In this document: in pieces, positions 54,126-63,932 of the stretch
Layout of the letters: each line of letters opens with the position of its first letter
How positions within the stretch are numbered: the stretch's first letter is position 1
Source: an uncultured Clostridia bacterium
GTDB lineage: Bacteria; Bacillota; Clostridia; Oscillospirales; Acutalibacteraceae
NCBI GenBank assembly: GCA_904397895.1
Contig: CAJFOZ010000068.1
Coordinates: forward strand, 81,928-145,927
Direction: 5' to 3'
DNA: 64,000 nucleotides
Notes under the pieces: generated by a model
What the model was told of the DNA's origin: nothing
The model's database searches: none
Seen by the model: only the letters and a program-made list of their open reading frames with translations
Made by a program: the position numbers and the translations under genes

Positions 54126-55576
54126 TGGATCACGTTACATTGCTTTGGACCTTCGCTGTTTTTTTAGCATCGGTATTCAGCGGCGCTATTGTTGCCACGA
54201 CGCTCAAGGCAAAATATAGCAGGGGCGTCACCATCCTGAGCTGGATAGGCTTTGCCGCATTGGGCTTTGTGATTGCATGGATCAGCTATTCCATCGATCT
54301 CTACAACGACCTGGTAGGGATCTTAGGGCTTTCCATCCTGGTATGTGTGGCGGCGTGCCTGCTGTACAGAGAAAGTTTCAGCGCAAAAATATTTGTAGGG
54401 CTGATGGCATCGTTGATCGCCAATGTGGCGACCTTTATGTTTTGCGGTACCACCGATACCTTCCTGGGAGCGGCGCTGCACTTGTTTGAGGATACGCCGT
54501 ATACAACAGAAAACCTCCTGTTGTTCATCGGCATCAAGCTGGTGGTCTACAGTATATTTTACTTGTTGTACTATTTTTGGCTGCGACGTCATGTCCGGAA
54601 CATCATAGAGGCGCTTCAGGGGAAAATGGCGTCCTATTTAGCGGCGCCGGCTGTATCGGTTGTAGGATTTTACATCATCAACCTTATTACAAACAACAGC
54701 GGTATTATGCCGGGCTCACCTTATTTTTTCCCATTGTACATCACCGTCTGCGTGATTTTTGTGTTGGAATATGTGCAGATTTTCTCGTCGGTGTTCTGGA
54801 GCGCCAAGGCCATGAAGAATGCGGCGGAACTCAATGTGGCAAGCAATATCCAGCGCGATATGCTGCCTTGTATTTTTCCAGCCTTTCCGGAACGGGATGA
54901 ATTCGATATTTATGCCACCATGACCCCCGCCAAAGAAGTGGGTGGGGATTTCTATGATTTTTTCCTGATAGACGACGATCATCTGGCCATGGTGATAGCC
55001 GACGTATCTGGAAAGGGAGTACCGGCGGCTTTATTTATGGTCATCGCCAAGACCCTGCTGAAAAATCAAGCGCAGACAGGTGCTTCCCCAAAGGAAGTGC
55101 TGGAGGCAGTCAACAATCAGCTGTGTGAAAACAACGAAGCGGAAATGTTCGTCACCGTTTGGCTGAGGATTTATGAAATCTCCACCGGCAAGCTGACGGC
55201 CGCCAACGCGGGACACGAATACCCGGCCATCAGGCGGTCGGATGGTGAATTTGAACTTTATAAGGACAAACACGGTTTTGTGCTGGCGGGGATGGAAAAT
55301 ACCCGTTACCGGGAATATGAATTGGAACTGCATGCGGGGGACACCCTGTTTGTTTATACCGACGGCGTAACAGAAGCGACTAATTCCGGCAACAGCCTTT
55401 ACGGAGCCGACCGGATGCTTCAGACGCTCAACCGTCGCCCAGACGGAGGGCCGGAGGAGCTGTTGCACGAGGTTAAAGAAAACATAGACCATTTTGTGGG
55501 CGATATGCCGCAGTTTGACGATATTACAATGTTGTGCTTAAAATGCAAAAAAACAGAGAGAAAAACCATCGGATAA
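54125..55576 (+). CDS. Membrane-bound PP2C (SpoIIE-type) serine phosphatase
   Basis: A 483-residue protein with about six to seven membrane helices in residues 1-225 and a C-terminal PP2C-SpoIIE phosphatase domain (about 245-480). Metal-binding motifs visible: KEVGGDFYDFF, VIADVSGKGVPAALFM, and VYTDGVTEATN near the end. It should dephosphorylate the STAS protein, so the membrane part may sense the signal. The ATG overlaps the NRPS stop (TGATG), implying translational coupling and strengthening the link between NRPS and partner-switch. Confidence 0.9.
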   Translation: MDHVTLLWTFAVFLASVFSGAIVATTLKAKYSRGVTILSWIGFAALGFVIAWISYSIDLYNDLVGILGLSILVCVAACLLYRESFSAKIFVGLMASLIANVATFMFCGTTDTFLGAALHLFEDTPYTTENLLLFIGIKLVVYSIFYLLYYFWLRRHVRNIIEALQGKMASYLAAPAVSVVGFYIINLITNNSGIMPGSPYFFPLYITVCVIFVLEYVQIFSSVFWSAKAMKNAAELNVASNIQRDMLPCIFPAFPERDEFDIYATMTPAKEVGGDFYDFFLIDDDHLAMVIADVSGKGVPAALFMVIAKTLLKNQAQTGASPKEVLEAVNNQLCENNEAEMFVTVWLRIYEISTGKLTAANAGHEYPAIRRSDGEFELYKDKHGFVLAGMENTRYREYELELHAGDTLFVYTDGVTEATNSGNSLYGADRMLQTLNRRPDGGPEELLHEVKENIDHFVGDMPQFDDITMLCLKCKKTERKTIG

Positions 55577-55644
55577 CGGCGATGGATGGTGGATGCCCAG
55601 GGTTTGCCACACGGTAAAGTACAGGCGAAAGGTGATGAGAAAAT

Positions 55645-56052
55645 ATGAAGGAACTGACCATTGATGCAACGGTGGAAAACATCGAAAAGGTGACGGAATT
55701 TGTCGACCAACAGCTGGAGAAATTTGGCTGTCCACTAAGGGCGCAGACGCAAATTAATATTGCCATTGATGAGCTGTTTGGCAACATCGCACATTATGCA
55801 TATGGCCAAGGTGTTGGGCCGGCGACTGTCCAGGTTGAAGTAATCGAAGAGCCGTTGTCGGTTGTCATCACCTTTATTGACCACGGGGTGCCCTATAATC
55901 CGCTGGATACGGATGATCCGGATATTTCCCTCTCGGCTGAGAAACGGGAAATTGGAGGGCTTGGTATCTATATTGTGAAAAAAAGCATGGACAGCATCCA
56001 CTACGAATACCACAACGGACGGAATATCCTGACAATCAAGAAAAATATCTAA
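55645..56052 (+). CDS. RsbW/SpoIIAB-like anti-sigma serine kinase (HATPase_c)
   Basis: A 135-residue GHKL ATPase with INIAIDELFGNIAHYA (N box), FIDHGVPYNPL (G1 box) and GGLGIYIVKKSMD (G2 box). It matches the kinase of partner-switching modules, which phosphorylates the STAS antagonist and binds the client protein. It follows the PP2C gene in the operon. With the STAS and PP2C genes it forms a complete module, but the usual client, a sigma factor, is missing from the window. Confidence 0.9.
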   Translation: MKELTIDATVENIEKVTEFVDQQLEKFGCPLRAQTQINIAIDELFGNIAHYAYGQGVGPATVQVEVIEEPLSVVITFIDHGVPYNPLDTDDPDISLSAEKREIGGLGIYIVKKSMDSIHYEYHNGRNILTIKKNI

Positions 56053-56065
56053 GGAGGGGCAATCG

Positions 56066-56539
56066 ATGGAAAACCCAATTTTTCGCAAAAAAAGTTTGGA
56101 TCGCGTCTCCTCACCGGAACAGCTCAACGACTATATACGAGTGTCCAATCCCGGCGTATGGATGTTATTGACGGCGGTCATCGTCCTACTTGTGGGCGTA
56201 TGTATCTGGGGCGTTTTTGGACATCTAGATACCGTCCTCTCCACAGCGGCGGTATCGGAGGATGGGAAAATCACTTGCTATGTCAAAGCAGAAGATATCT
56301 CCTCTGTTACCGACGATATGGAAGTAAGGATTGGCGGCAAGCAATACGCTGTTTCAGCCGTGGCAACTAAACCGGTTGCCGTCCCCGATTTGTTCGATGA
56401 TTACACATTGCATACATACGGGCTGCAAAACGGGGAATGGGTCTATCCGGTTACCCTTTTGGGATCCCTTTCGGAAGGGACCTATCGGGCGGACATTGTT
56501 GTAGAAAGCGTATCGCCGATATCTTTTGTCCTGAATTGA
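56066..56539 (+). CDS. Very short HlyD-like NHLM secretion protein
   Basis: A 157-residue membrane protein. The N-terminus (FRKKSLDRVSSPEQLNDYIRV, then one membrane helix about 31-51 and GVFGHLDT) resembles the start of membrane-fusion proteins in NHLM bacteriocin export systems. After the helix only two short beta segments remain; the long coiled-coil hairpin and most of the barrel are absent, so it is less than half the usual length. It directly precedes the two NHLM-type ABC transporters. AAGGAGGGG precedes the ATG. It may be a true minimal form suited to a single-membrane cell. Confidence 0.7.
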   Translation: MENPIFRKKSLDRVSSPEQLNDYIRVSNPGVWMLLTAVIVLLVGVCIWGVFGHLDTVLSTAAVSEDGKITCYVKAEDISSVTDDMEVRIGGKQYAVSAVATKPVAVPDLFDDYTLHTYGLQNGEWVYPVTLLGSLSEGTYRADIVVESVSPISFVLN

Positions 56540-56548
56540 GGTATGCCC

Positions 56549-58726
56549 ATGAAAAAGAAGCTGAAACAGCCGGTTACAAGCGGCCGCGTCAAAGTGCCGG
56601 TGGTCATGCAGATGGAAGCGCTAGAATGTGGTGCGGCCTGTTTGGCCATGATCCTGGCCTATTATGACAAATGGGTCCCACTGGAGCAGGTGCGGGCCGA
56701 CTGTGGCGTCTCCCGCGATGGATCCAATGCGAAAAATGTCGTCCAAGCGGCCCGCAGTTACGGACTAACGGCAAAAGGCTACCGCTATGAACCGGAGGAC
56801 TTAATCAAACACGGCAAGTTTCCCTGTATCATCCATTGGAACTTTAACCATTTTGTGGTGCTGGACGGGTTCCGCGGCAATAAGGCCTATCTGAACGATC
56901 CGGCCAAGGGCAATTATTGGGTATCCATGGAGAGTTTTGACAAGTCCTTTACCGGGATCTGCCTGATGTTTGAGCCGGGTGAGGATTTTGAGCCGGGTGG
57001 GAAACCCAAATCAGTGCTCTCCTTCGCCAAAAAGCGCCTGGCAGGTGCAGGCACGGCAGTGGCCTTTGTGGTGTTGACCACGGCAATCACCTCGCTGATC
57101 GGTATTATCAATCCCGCCTTTTCCCGTATCTTCCTGGACCGCCTGTTGACAGGGGAAAATCCCGATTGGTTCCTGCCGTTTTTACTGGCCCTGTCCGGAC
57201 TGAGCATTGTCCAGATCATCGTATCCTGGGTGCAGGCCATCTATTCCCTAAAAATCAACGGGAAATTGGCCATTGTTGGCAGTACCGCGTTTATGTGGAA
57301 AGTGCTGCGGATGCCAATGGAATTCTTTTCCCAGAGGATGGCCGGCGATATCCAGGGGCGAAAAAGCACCAACTCCTCCATCGCCAACAGCATGGTCAAT
57401 ACCTTTGCGCCATTGGCCCTCAATACCTTAATGATGATCTTTTATCTGGTGGTCATGATACGCTACAGCTGGCTGCTGACACTGGTGGGGGTTGCATCCA
57501 TCCTTATTAATGTGGCGCTGTCCCGAATTATTTCAAGAAAGCGGATCAACATCACTCGCGTCCAGATGCGCGATGCCGGCAAGCTGGCCGGCGCTACGGT
57601 GGCCGGCATCGAGATGATCGAAACCATCAAGGCCAGCGGTGCAGAAAACGGGTATTTTGAAAAATGGGCTGGTTATCAGGCCAGTGTGAATACACAAAAG
57701 ATAAAGTTTACAAAACTCAACCAGTACCTTGGCATGTTGCCGGGGCTTGTGTCCTCGCTGACCAACACCGCCATACTGATGCTGGGCGTATGGCTCACCC
57801 TGCAAGGACAGTTTACCGCCGGTATGATCATGGCGTTCCAGGGATTCCTTTCCTCCTTTACCACGCCTGCCACCACTCTGATTACCGCCGGACAGACCAT
57901 CCAGGAAATGCGCACCCAGATGGAACGTGTGGAAGATGTGATGGAATACCCGACCGATGTCGATTATGAAGACGATGAAATAGATCCTTCGGTGGAATAC
58001 GATAAACTCTCCGGAGCCGTAGAGATGAAGGATGTAACCTTTGGCTACTCCCGGCTGGGGGATCCGCTCATCGAACACTTTAACCTTTCCCTCCGACCCG
58101 GCAGCCGCGTTGCATTTGTTGGGGCATCCGGCTGCGGGAAATCCACCTTATCCAAATTGCTTTCCGGCCTTTATAAGCCGTGGAGCGGAGAAATCCTATT
58201 CGACGGCAAGCCCATACATAAAATTGACCGCAGCGTATTTACCAGTTCCTTGGCCGTAGTGGACCAGGACATCATCCTATTTGAAGACACCATCGCCAAC
58301 AACATTAAGATGTGGGATACCTCCATCGAGGATTTTGAAATGATTATGGCCGCCCGGGATGCCCAATTGCATGAAGACATTATGCAGCGGGATGGGGGAT
58401 ACAACTACACCATCACCGAGGGCGGCAAGGATTTTTCCGGCGGACAGCGGCAGCGAATCGAGATTGCCCGGGTTTTGGCTCAAGATCCCACCATCATCAT
58501 CCTGGACGAAGCCACGTCGGCATTGGATGCCAAAACCGAGTATCAAGTAGTGAAGTCCATCAAGGACCGGGGGATTACCTGTATTGTGATCGCCCATCGG
58601 CTATCCACCATCCGCGACTGCGACGAGATCATTGTGATGGACAACGGAAAAGTGGTGGAGCGCGGAACACACGACCAATTGTATGCCAAAGGCGGGGCAT
58701 ATGCCAAGCTGGTATCCAATGAATAA
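56549..58726 (+). CDS. NHLM-type ABC exporter with C39 leader peptidase
   Basis: A 725-residue bacteriocin exporter. Residues 1-140 are a C39 peptidase with Q21, catalytic C27 in LECGAAC and the His in NFNHFVVL; it cleaves leaders, typically after GG. Residues ~155-440 are the membrane domain, and ~480-725 the ATPase with GASGCGKST, FSGGQRQR and LDEATSALD. The start at 56549 is preferred (TGAGGT seven bases upstream); an ATG six bases earlier touches that site. It would process and export the LanM-modified peptide together with the next gene's product. Confidence 0.93.
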   Translation: MKKKLKQPVTSGRVKVPVVMQMEALECGAACLAMILAYYDKWVPLEQVRADCGVSRDGSNAKNVVQAARSYGLTAKGYRYEPEDLIKHGKFPCIIHWNFNHFVVLDGFRGNKAYLNDPAKGNYWVSMESFDKSFTGICLMFEPGEDFEPGGKPKSVLSFAKKRLAGAGTAVAFVVLTTAITSLIGIINPAFSRIFLDRLLTGENPDWFLPFLLALSGLSIVQIIVSWVQAIYSLKINGKLAIVGSTAFMWKVLRMPMEFFSQRMAGDIQGRKSTNSSIANSMVNTFAPLALNTLMMIFYLVVMIRYSWLLTLVGVASILINVALSRIISRKRINITRVQMRDAGKLAGATVAGIEMIETIKASGAENGYFEKWAGYQASVNTQKIKFTKLNQYLGMLPGLVSSLTNTAILMLGVWLTLQGQFTAGMIMAFQGFLSSFTTPATTLITAGQTIQEMRTQMERVEDVMEYPTDVDYEDDEIDPSVEYDKLSGAVEMKDVTFGYSRLGDPLIEHFNLSLRPGSRVAFVGASGCGKSTLSKLLSGLYKPWSGEILFDGKPIHKIDRSVFTSSLAVVDQDIILFEDTIANNIKMWDTSIEDFEMIMAARDAQLHEDIMQRDGGYNYTITEGGKDFSGGQRQRIEIARVLAQDPTIIILDEATSALDAKTEYQVVKSIKDRGITCIVIAHRLSTIRDCDEIIVMDNGKVVERGTHDQLYAKGGAYAKLVSNE

Positions 58727-58741
58727 AGGAGGTGGGGATTT

Positions 58742-60934
58742 ATGGGATGGTTTGATGAACAAATACGGGAAAGAAAACAACACGACGACGATGCTTTTGC
58801 ACAATCCTTTCTCCATATTGCCAGTTCGGTCATGGGGTCCAAAGCTTCCGCAGCGCTCAACGACCAACGGCAGATTACCAAAAATGCCATCGATGAGATT
58901 TTGAAATATTATCATGTGAAAAGCCGGGAAATCCCGGATGGGATAAAAGATAGGAACGAACAATTGGAATATCTTATGCGCCCCTATGGCATTATGCGCC
59001 GCACAGTCCGGTTGGAAAAGGGATGGTACAAGGACGCGGTTGGAGCTATGTTGGGCGTGCGGCGCGACGACGGCAGTGTGGTAGCGCTTATCCCGTCCAA
59101 GATTTCGGGCTACAGCTTTTTAGATAAGTCCTCCGGCAAACGGGTTAAGGTGAATCGGAAAACGGAAAAGCTGTTTGAAGAAGAAGCCATCGCTTTTTAT
59201 AAACCGTTTCCCCTGAAAAAAATGGGGATCGGGCAGCTGTTTCAATATATCATACAGACGCTGTCATTGTCCGATTTTATGATGTTTGGATTGGCCGCGC
59301 TGGCCGTGACGCTGGTGGGGATGATTACGCCCCAGCTCAACAATATTATTTTTTCCAGCATCGTGACAAACGGCAATATGAGGCTATTGCTTGCTATGTC
59401 GGCATTCCTAGTATGTGTATCGATCAGCTCTCTGATTTTGACGTCGGTGAAGTCCCTGCTGCTGGCGCGGATCAATACCAAGATGGAGGTATCGGTACAA
59501 GCCGCTACGATGATGAGGATCCTTTCTCTGCCGGCGGACTTCTTTAAGCAATATAGCTCAGGAGACCTATCCAGCCGTGCGCAGTACATCAATATGCTCT
59601 GCAACCAGATGGTTTCGGCCCTGCTCTCCACCGGGCTGACCTCTATTTTTTCTCTTGTTTATATCTCGCAAATCTTTGTCTATGCGCCGGCATTGGTTGT
59701 CCCGGCCTTGCTGATTGTTTTAACAACATTGGTGTTTTCGCTGGTTTCTACCTTTGTACAGATGCGCGTCACCAAAAAAAGCCTGGAGGTCAGCGCAAAG
59801 GAGAATGGTATGAGCTATGCCTTGATCACCGGCGTACAGAAGATCAAGTTGTCCGGCTCGGAGAAGCGTGCCTTTGCCCGATGGGGGAACCTGTATGCAA
59901 AAGTAGCGTCGCTGACCTATAATCCACCGTTGATTCTAAAAATTAACACGGTCATTTCTGTGGCCATTTCGCTAATCGGGACCATTGTACTGTATTATAC
60001 CGCTGTCCGGAGCGGGGTTTCGGTGGCCGATTATTACGCCTTCAATACGGCTTATGGAATGATTTCCGGTGCTTTTTTATCCCTCTCGTCGGCTGCATTG
60101 ATCATCGCCCAATTTAAACCGATCCTCGATATGGCAAAGCCCATTATGGAAGCTGTGCCGGAGATCTCGGAAGGCAAGCAGGTGATTACACGGTTGTCCG
60201 GCGGGATTGAGCTCAACAACGTTTCCTTCCGCTACAGCCAGCATATGCCGCTTGTAGTGGATAACCTATCTTTAAAAATCCGTCCGGGCCAGTATGTGGC
60301 CATCGTGGGAGCTACCGGTTGCGGCAAATCCACCCTGATGCGCTTGATGCTGGGCTTTGAGACACCGCAGAAAGGCGCCGTTTACTACGACGGAAAGGAT
60401 CTTTCCACCATTGACTTGAAATCCCTGCGTCGGAAGATCGGTGTGGTCATGCAAAACGGCAAGCTGTTCCAAGGGGACGTGTATTCCAACATCGTCATTT
60501 CGGCCCCATGGCTGACATTGGACGACGCTTGGGAAGCCGCTGAATTGGCCGGCATTGCGGAGGATATCCGGCGGATGCCCATGGGGATGAACACCATCAT
60601 TTCCGAAGGATCGGGCGGAGTATCCGGCGGACAGAGGCAGCGTCTGATGATCGCCCGGGCCATTGCGCCAAAGCCCAGGATCCTGATGTTTGACGAGGCC
60701 ACCTCCGCGCTTGACAACCTGACGCAGAAAAAGGTTTCGCAATCTTTAGATCAATTGAAATGCACCCGGATCGTCATTGCCCATCGTCTGTCCACCATCC
60801 GGCAATGCGACCGCATTTTGTATCTAGAAAAGGGGAAGATCGTAGAAGACGGCACCTATGACCAGTTGATGAAACAAAACGGAAAGTTTGCCCAATTGAT
60901 TGCCCGGCAGCAAGTGGATGACAGCCAATCGTAG
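58742..60934 (+). CDS. NHLM-type ABC exporter, second subunit
   Basis: A 730-residue half transporter without a peptidase. Residues 1-160 are a soluble domain particular to this subgroup, followed by six membrane helices (about 165-450) and an ATPase with GATGCGKST, VSGGQRQR and FDEATSALD. Paired with the preceding C39 exporter it fits the known NHLM arrangement, in which two ABC proteins probably form a heterodimer. AAAGGAGG precedes the ATG at 58742; only 15 bases separate the two genes. Confidence 0.92.
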   Translation: MGWFDEQIRERKQHDDDAFAQSFLHIASSVMGSKASAALNDQRQITKNAIDEILKYYHVKSREIPDGIKDRNEQLEYLMRPYGIMRRTVRLEKGWYKDAVGAMLGVRRDDGSVVALIPSKISGYSFLDKSSGKRVKVNRKTEKLFEEEAIAFYKPFPLKKMGIGQLFQYIIQTLSLSDFMMFGLAALAVTLVGMITPQLNNIIFSSIVTNGNMRLLLAMSAFLVCVSISSLILTSVKSLLLARINTKMEVSVQAATMMRILSLPADFFKQYSSGDLSSRAQYINMLCNQMVSALLSTGLTSIFSLVYISQIFVYAPALVVPALLIVLTTLVFSLVSTFVQMRVTKKSLEVSAKENGMSYALITGVQKIKLSGSEKRAFARWGNLYAKVASLTYNPPLILKINTVISVAISLIGTIVLYYTAVRSGVSVADYYAFNTAYGMISGAFLSLSSAALIIAQFKPILDMAKPIMEAVPEISEGKQVITRLSGGIELNNVSFRYSQHMPLVVDNLSLKIRPGQYVAIVGATGCGKSTLMRLMLGFETPQKGAVYYDGKDLSTIDLKSLRRKIGVVMQNGKLFQGDVYSNIVISAPWLTLDDAWEAAELAGIAEDIRRMPMGMNTIISEGSGGVSGGQRQRLMIARAIAPKPRILMFDEATSALDNLTQKKVSQSLDQLKCTRIVIAHRLSTIRQCDRILYLEKGKIVEDGTYDQLMKQNGKFAQLIARQQVDDSQS

Positions 60935-61028
60935 AAAAAATGATGCTGTGTTCATCAAAAAAAACCGTCCCTTTTCCTTTCTGCTTCGTATAAAAGGGTA
61001 AGAAAGAAGAGAGCCGAGACGATATTGA

Positions 61029-63908
61029 ATGGATCACTGGCTCAGTTATGGGGTTTTACGTATGTACATATTGAATCAAGAACATCTTACCATTCCAAAG
61101 GAACAGATAGAAGCCCTGTTTTTCCTTCGTTTTACAAGACGTGCAGAGGAAATTCTGGATCAAGATTTTGCCGACGCGATACCTTTTACGGAACCCGGGA
61201 AACGGCTGGTGTTTTTTAGGCTGTTTAAGCAGTTGGTACAGATGTCCAAAAGCGTTTGCGACGATGTGAAAAAGGAATATATGACGGCGGAAAACGCCGT
61301 GCTCGCATGGGATATCCAGCTTGCCACAAAAGAAGAGAAGGTCAAAGCCGCAAAGAAACTTTTAGAGGAGCTGGAAAATACCGACGGCAATGTGTTGTAT
61401 CAAAAGGCCCCGCTTCTGAAAAAATGGCTGGATCAACACATGCAGCGTTTCATAGAGGCCACAAGGGAGATGCTTGGACGGATTACAGCAGATCAGCAGT
61501 CCATTTGCCGGGCATTCTTTAAAGGAAAGGATCTGGAGGCCGTTACCCTGGTAACAACCGATGGGGCGGATCTCCACTTCCATGGGCGGTCCACCTGCGT
61601 GATCCAGACGAAGGCTGGTAAATTTGTCTACAAGCCCCACGATTGCGGGATAGACGTCGGGTTTCAAGAGATCGCACAGAGGTATTTTTCAGATTTTTTG
61701 ACGGTTCCCAAATGTCTACAGCGTCCGGGATACGGCTATTGTGAATACATCGAATCCCGTCCAGTAAATTCCGAAGAGGAGGTCGATGGATATTTCTATC
61801 GTCTGGGAGGGGCGATCGCCTTGTTCCAAGCTTTGGGAAGCAGCGATATGCATTCCGAAAACTGGATTGCCCAAGGCGACCGTCCGGCGGTCATTGACTT
61901 AGAAACCATCCTGACCCCTGTGCCAAAGGTCTTTAGCCATCCCAAAGTCCATCCCCAACCAATTGCCGAACAGGAGGATTTTTTGTACGACGCCAATCGA
62001 TCCCTGATCCCCAGCAGCATTCTCCCGCGAAAGGTGGGCGACAGGCAATTGAGCGTTTTATTGGATGATTCGGAAATAGTATCCTGCCTTCCGATGCTGG
62101 AGGGCGTAAGGCAATCGGTGATTGGGCATGAACAACGGCTGTATGCAGGTTTTGACGCAGGCTACGATCGATGCATGGAGGTTCAAAAAGAACTTTTAAA
62201 AGCGGTAGAAGCATTTCGGGAACATCCAGTCCGTCGGCTGCTCCGTCAAAGCAACTATTATGCCTTGCTACAGCAAAAGATGTTGACAACAGCGGCGCTT
62301 CAGTCGGAAGAGAGCCAAAAAGCAGTTGTCAATCGGTTGAAGGATTATTTTGTCCAACACGGTGCAAAACAAATGGAACCCATCGCCGAATGGGAAAAAG
62401 AATGTTTGTTGGAAGGGGATATTCCCTATTTTTGCACAAAAGGCGGCAGCCATGCCCTTTGCGGATACGACCATGTGCTGATCCCCGGCTTTTTCAAGAC
62501 GAGCGGTGTGGAAAATGCCTGCCAACGTCTGACCCGATTGAGCCAAACGGAAAAGAAATTTGAACTTGGGATCTTGAAACAAAGCTTGGATGCGGCATTG
62601 CTGCCGGCGCCAAAGGAAAGGGCGGAGGCTTTGTATCACTACACCTTTCCTGATGCATCACCTATTACGGAAGAGGAGGCCATCCTGGAAGCAGAGGAAA
62701 TCTTCCGTAACCTTGACGCCATGTCTTTATCCGGCCCCAGCGGAAAAACATCTTGGCTGATGCGCTGTGGTGAGGGAAGAGATCTTTCGCCGGCACGCCC
62801 GACAATGTCCCAGGGGACGTTGGGACTGGGGGTATTTTTCTCAGCCATAGCCGCTATCAGCCAAAAAGCCGAGCTGAAAAAGCGGGCGATAGAATTATCC
62901 ATGATCTGTCTTGACCAGGTTTCGGATGCCATCGGCCTTTTGGAAAAAAACAGCGTCATTCCAGAATCTGTTTTCCCTTTGGGGATAACCAGCGGGTTTG
63001 CCGGCGTTTTGAGATCCCTTACCCTGATAGAACGGTATCTGGATAGTCCAATCCCAGGGCAGCTGGCGCAACGGCTCCTCTTGCTTTTAGACAAGTCGCC
63101 AATAGAAGAGGCGGAATATCTGGATGTTTTCTCCGGCGTCGCAGGCCTTCTTTTGGCACTGTGCGGACAGCCGGCCAACCGCAATACGGATGTTCTCCAG
63201 CGGCAGATCCGTCGTACAGCAGATCGGCTTTTGGCAAAGAAAAAACCACTGGAACAAGGCGGTTTCCCCCTATGGGATACGTTAAATCTGGGACGTCCCA
63301 TCAGCGGAGCCGGACATGGGATGGCGGGGATCGCCGCCGCACTTTTAGGGGCAGCCCGTGCGTTGGAAGACAATACATATGTGCCGGCGGCTGCGGACGC
63401 CTTAACCTATGAGCACCGTACCTATTCGGAAAAGCTGGGGACTTGGCCAGATCTAAGGAAATCGTCGGTCGTTTCCCACGCAATGCACGGCCTGTGCTCC
63501 GGCGCGCCAGGTATAGGGTTGGCATTGCTCTACTGCGGAAAGATGGGTACAGCATTGCCTACCGTCAACCGTGTATGGCTGGAGGAAGATATCTCACGGG
63601 CACTGGAGGCGTGCCTTCACCACCAACCGCTTTTCCGGGACCATTTGTGCTGTGGCAACAGCTCTGCCGCCGCATTCTACTTGGGAGCGTCCCAGGCGGT
63701 GGCAGATAAACAGTCCATTTGCAGGGAAGCCGCAGGAATACTGCTGGCCAAAATGAAAAAACGCAAAGACTTGGAAGGCGGATACACCTATCTTCCATCA
63801 ACCTTCCGGCAATTTTTCACGCCGGACCTGTTTTATGGCGGTGCGGGAATCGGATATGAGATGTTACAGTTTGCCAAGCCGGAACAAATTATCCCCATTT
63901 TATTTTAA
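61029..63908 (+). CDS. Type II lanthipeptide synthetase LanM
   Basis: A 959-residue bifunctional enzyme. The N-terminal half (about 130-560) is the LanM dehydratase: FVYKPHDC, GSSDMHSENWI and VIDLETIL are its kinase-like ATP and phosphate-elimination motifs; it phosphorylates Ser/Thr and forms dehydroalanine or dehydrobutyrine. The C-terminal half (about 600-959) is the LanC-like cyclase with HGMAGI and zinc ligands C823 in GLCSGAPG and C874-C875 in CCGN. The CCG form (three Cys ligands) is the ProcM-like type, not the Cys-Cys-His type. The ribosome site before 61029 is poor; an in-frame ATG at 61062 is possible. The precursor gene follows 24 bases later. Confidence 0.95.
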   Translation: MDHWLSYGVLRMYILNQEHLTIPKEQIEALFFLRFTRRAEEILDQDFADAIPFTEPGKRLVFFRLFKQLVQMSKSVCDDVKKEYMTAENAVLAWDIQLATKEEKVKAAKKLLEELENTDGNVLYQKAPLLKKWLDQHMQRFIEATREMLGRITADQQSICRAFFKGKDLEAVTLVTTDGADLHFHGRSTCVIQTKAGKFVYKPHDCGIDVGFQEIAQRYFSDFLTVPKCLQRPGYGYCEYIESRPVNSEEEVDGYFYRLGGAIALFQALGSSDMHSENWIAQGDRPAVIDLETILTPVPKVFSHPKVHPQPIAEQEDFLYDANRSLIPSSILPRKVGDRQLSVLLDDSEIVSCLPMLEGVRQSVIGHEQRLYAGFDAGYDRCMEVQKELLKAVEAFREHPVRRLLRQSNYYALLQQKMLTTAALQSEESQKAVVNRLKDYFVQHGAKQMEPIAEWEKECLLEGDIPYFCTKGGSHALCGYDHVLIPGFFKTSGVENACQRLTRLSQTEKKFELGILKQSLDAALLPAPKERAEALYHYTFPDASPITEEEAILEAEEIFRNLDAMSLSGPSGKTSWLMRCGEGRDLSPARPTMSQGTLGLGVFFSAIAAISQKAELKKRAIELSMICLDQVSDAIGLLEKNSVIPESVFPLGITSGFAGVLRSLTLIERYLDSPIPGQLAQRLLLLLDKSPIEEAEYLDVFSGVAGLLLALCGQPANRNTDVLQRQIRRTADRLLAKKKPLEQGGFPLWDTLNLGRPISGAGHGMAGIAAALLGAARALEDNTYVPAAADALTYEHRTYSEKLGTWPDLRKSSVVSHAMHGLCSGAPGIGLALLYCGKMGTALPTVNRVWLEEDISRALEACLHHQPLFRDHLCCGNSSAAAFYLGASQAVADKQSICREAAGILLAKMKKRKDLEGGYTYLPSTFRQFFTPDLFYGGAGIGYEMLQFAKPEQIIPILF

Positions 63909-63932
63909 TTAGATAGAAAGGAGCAAATCGAC

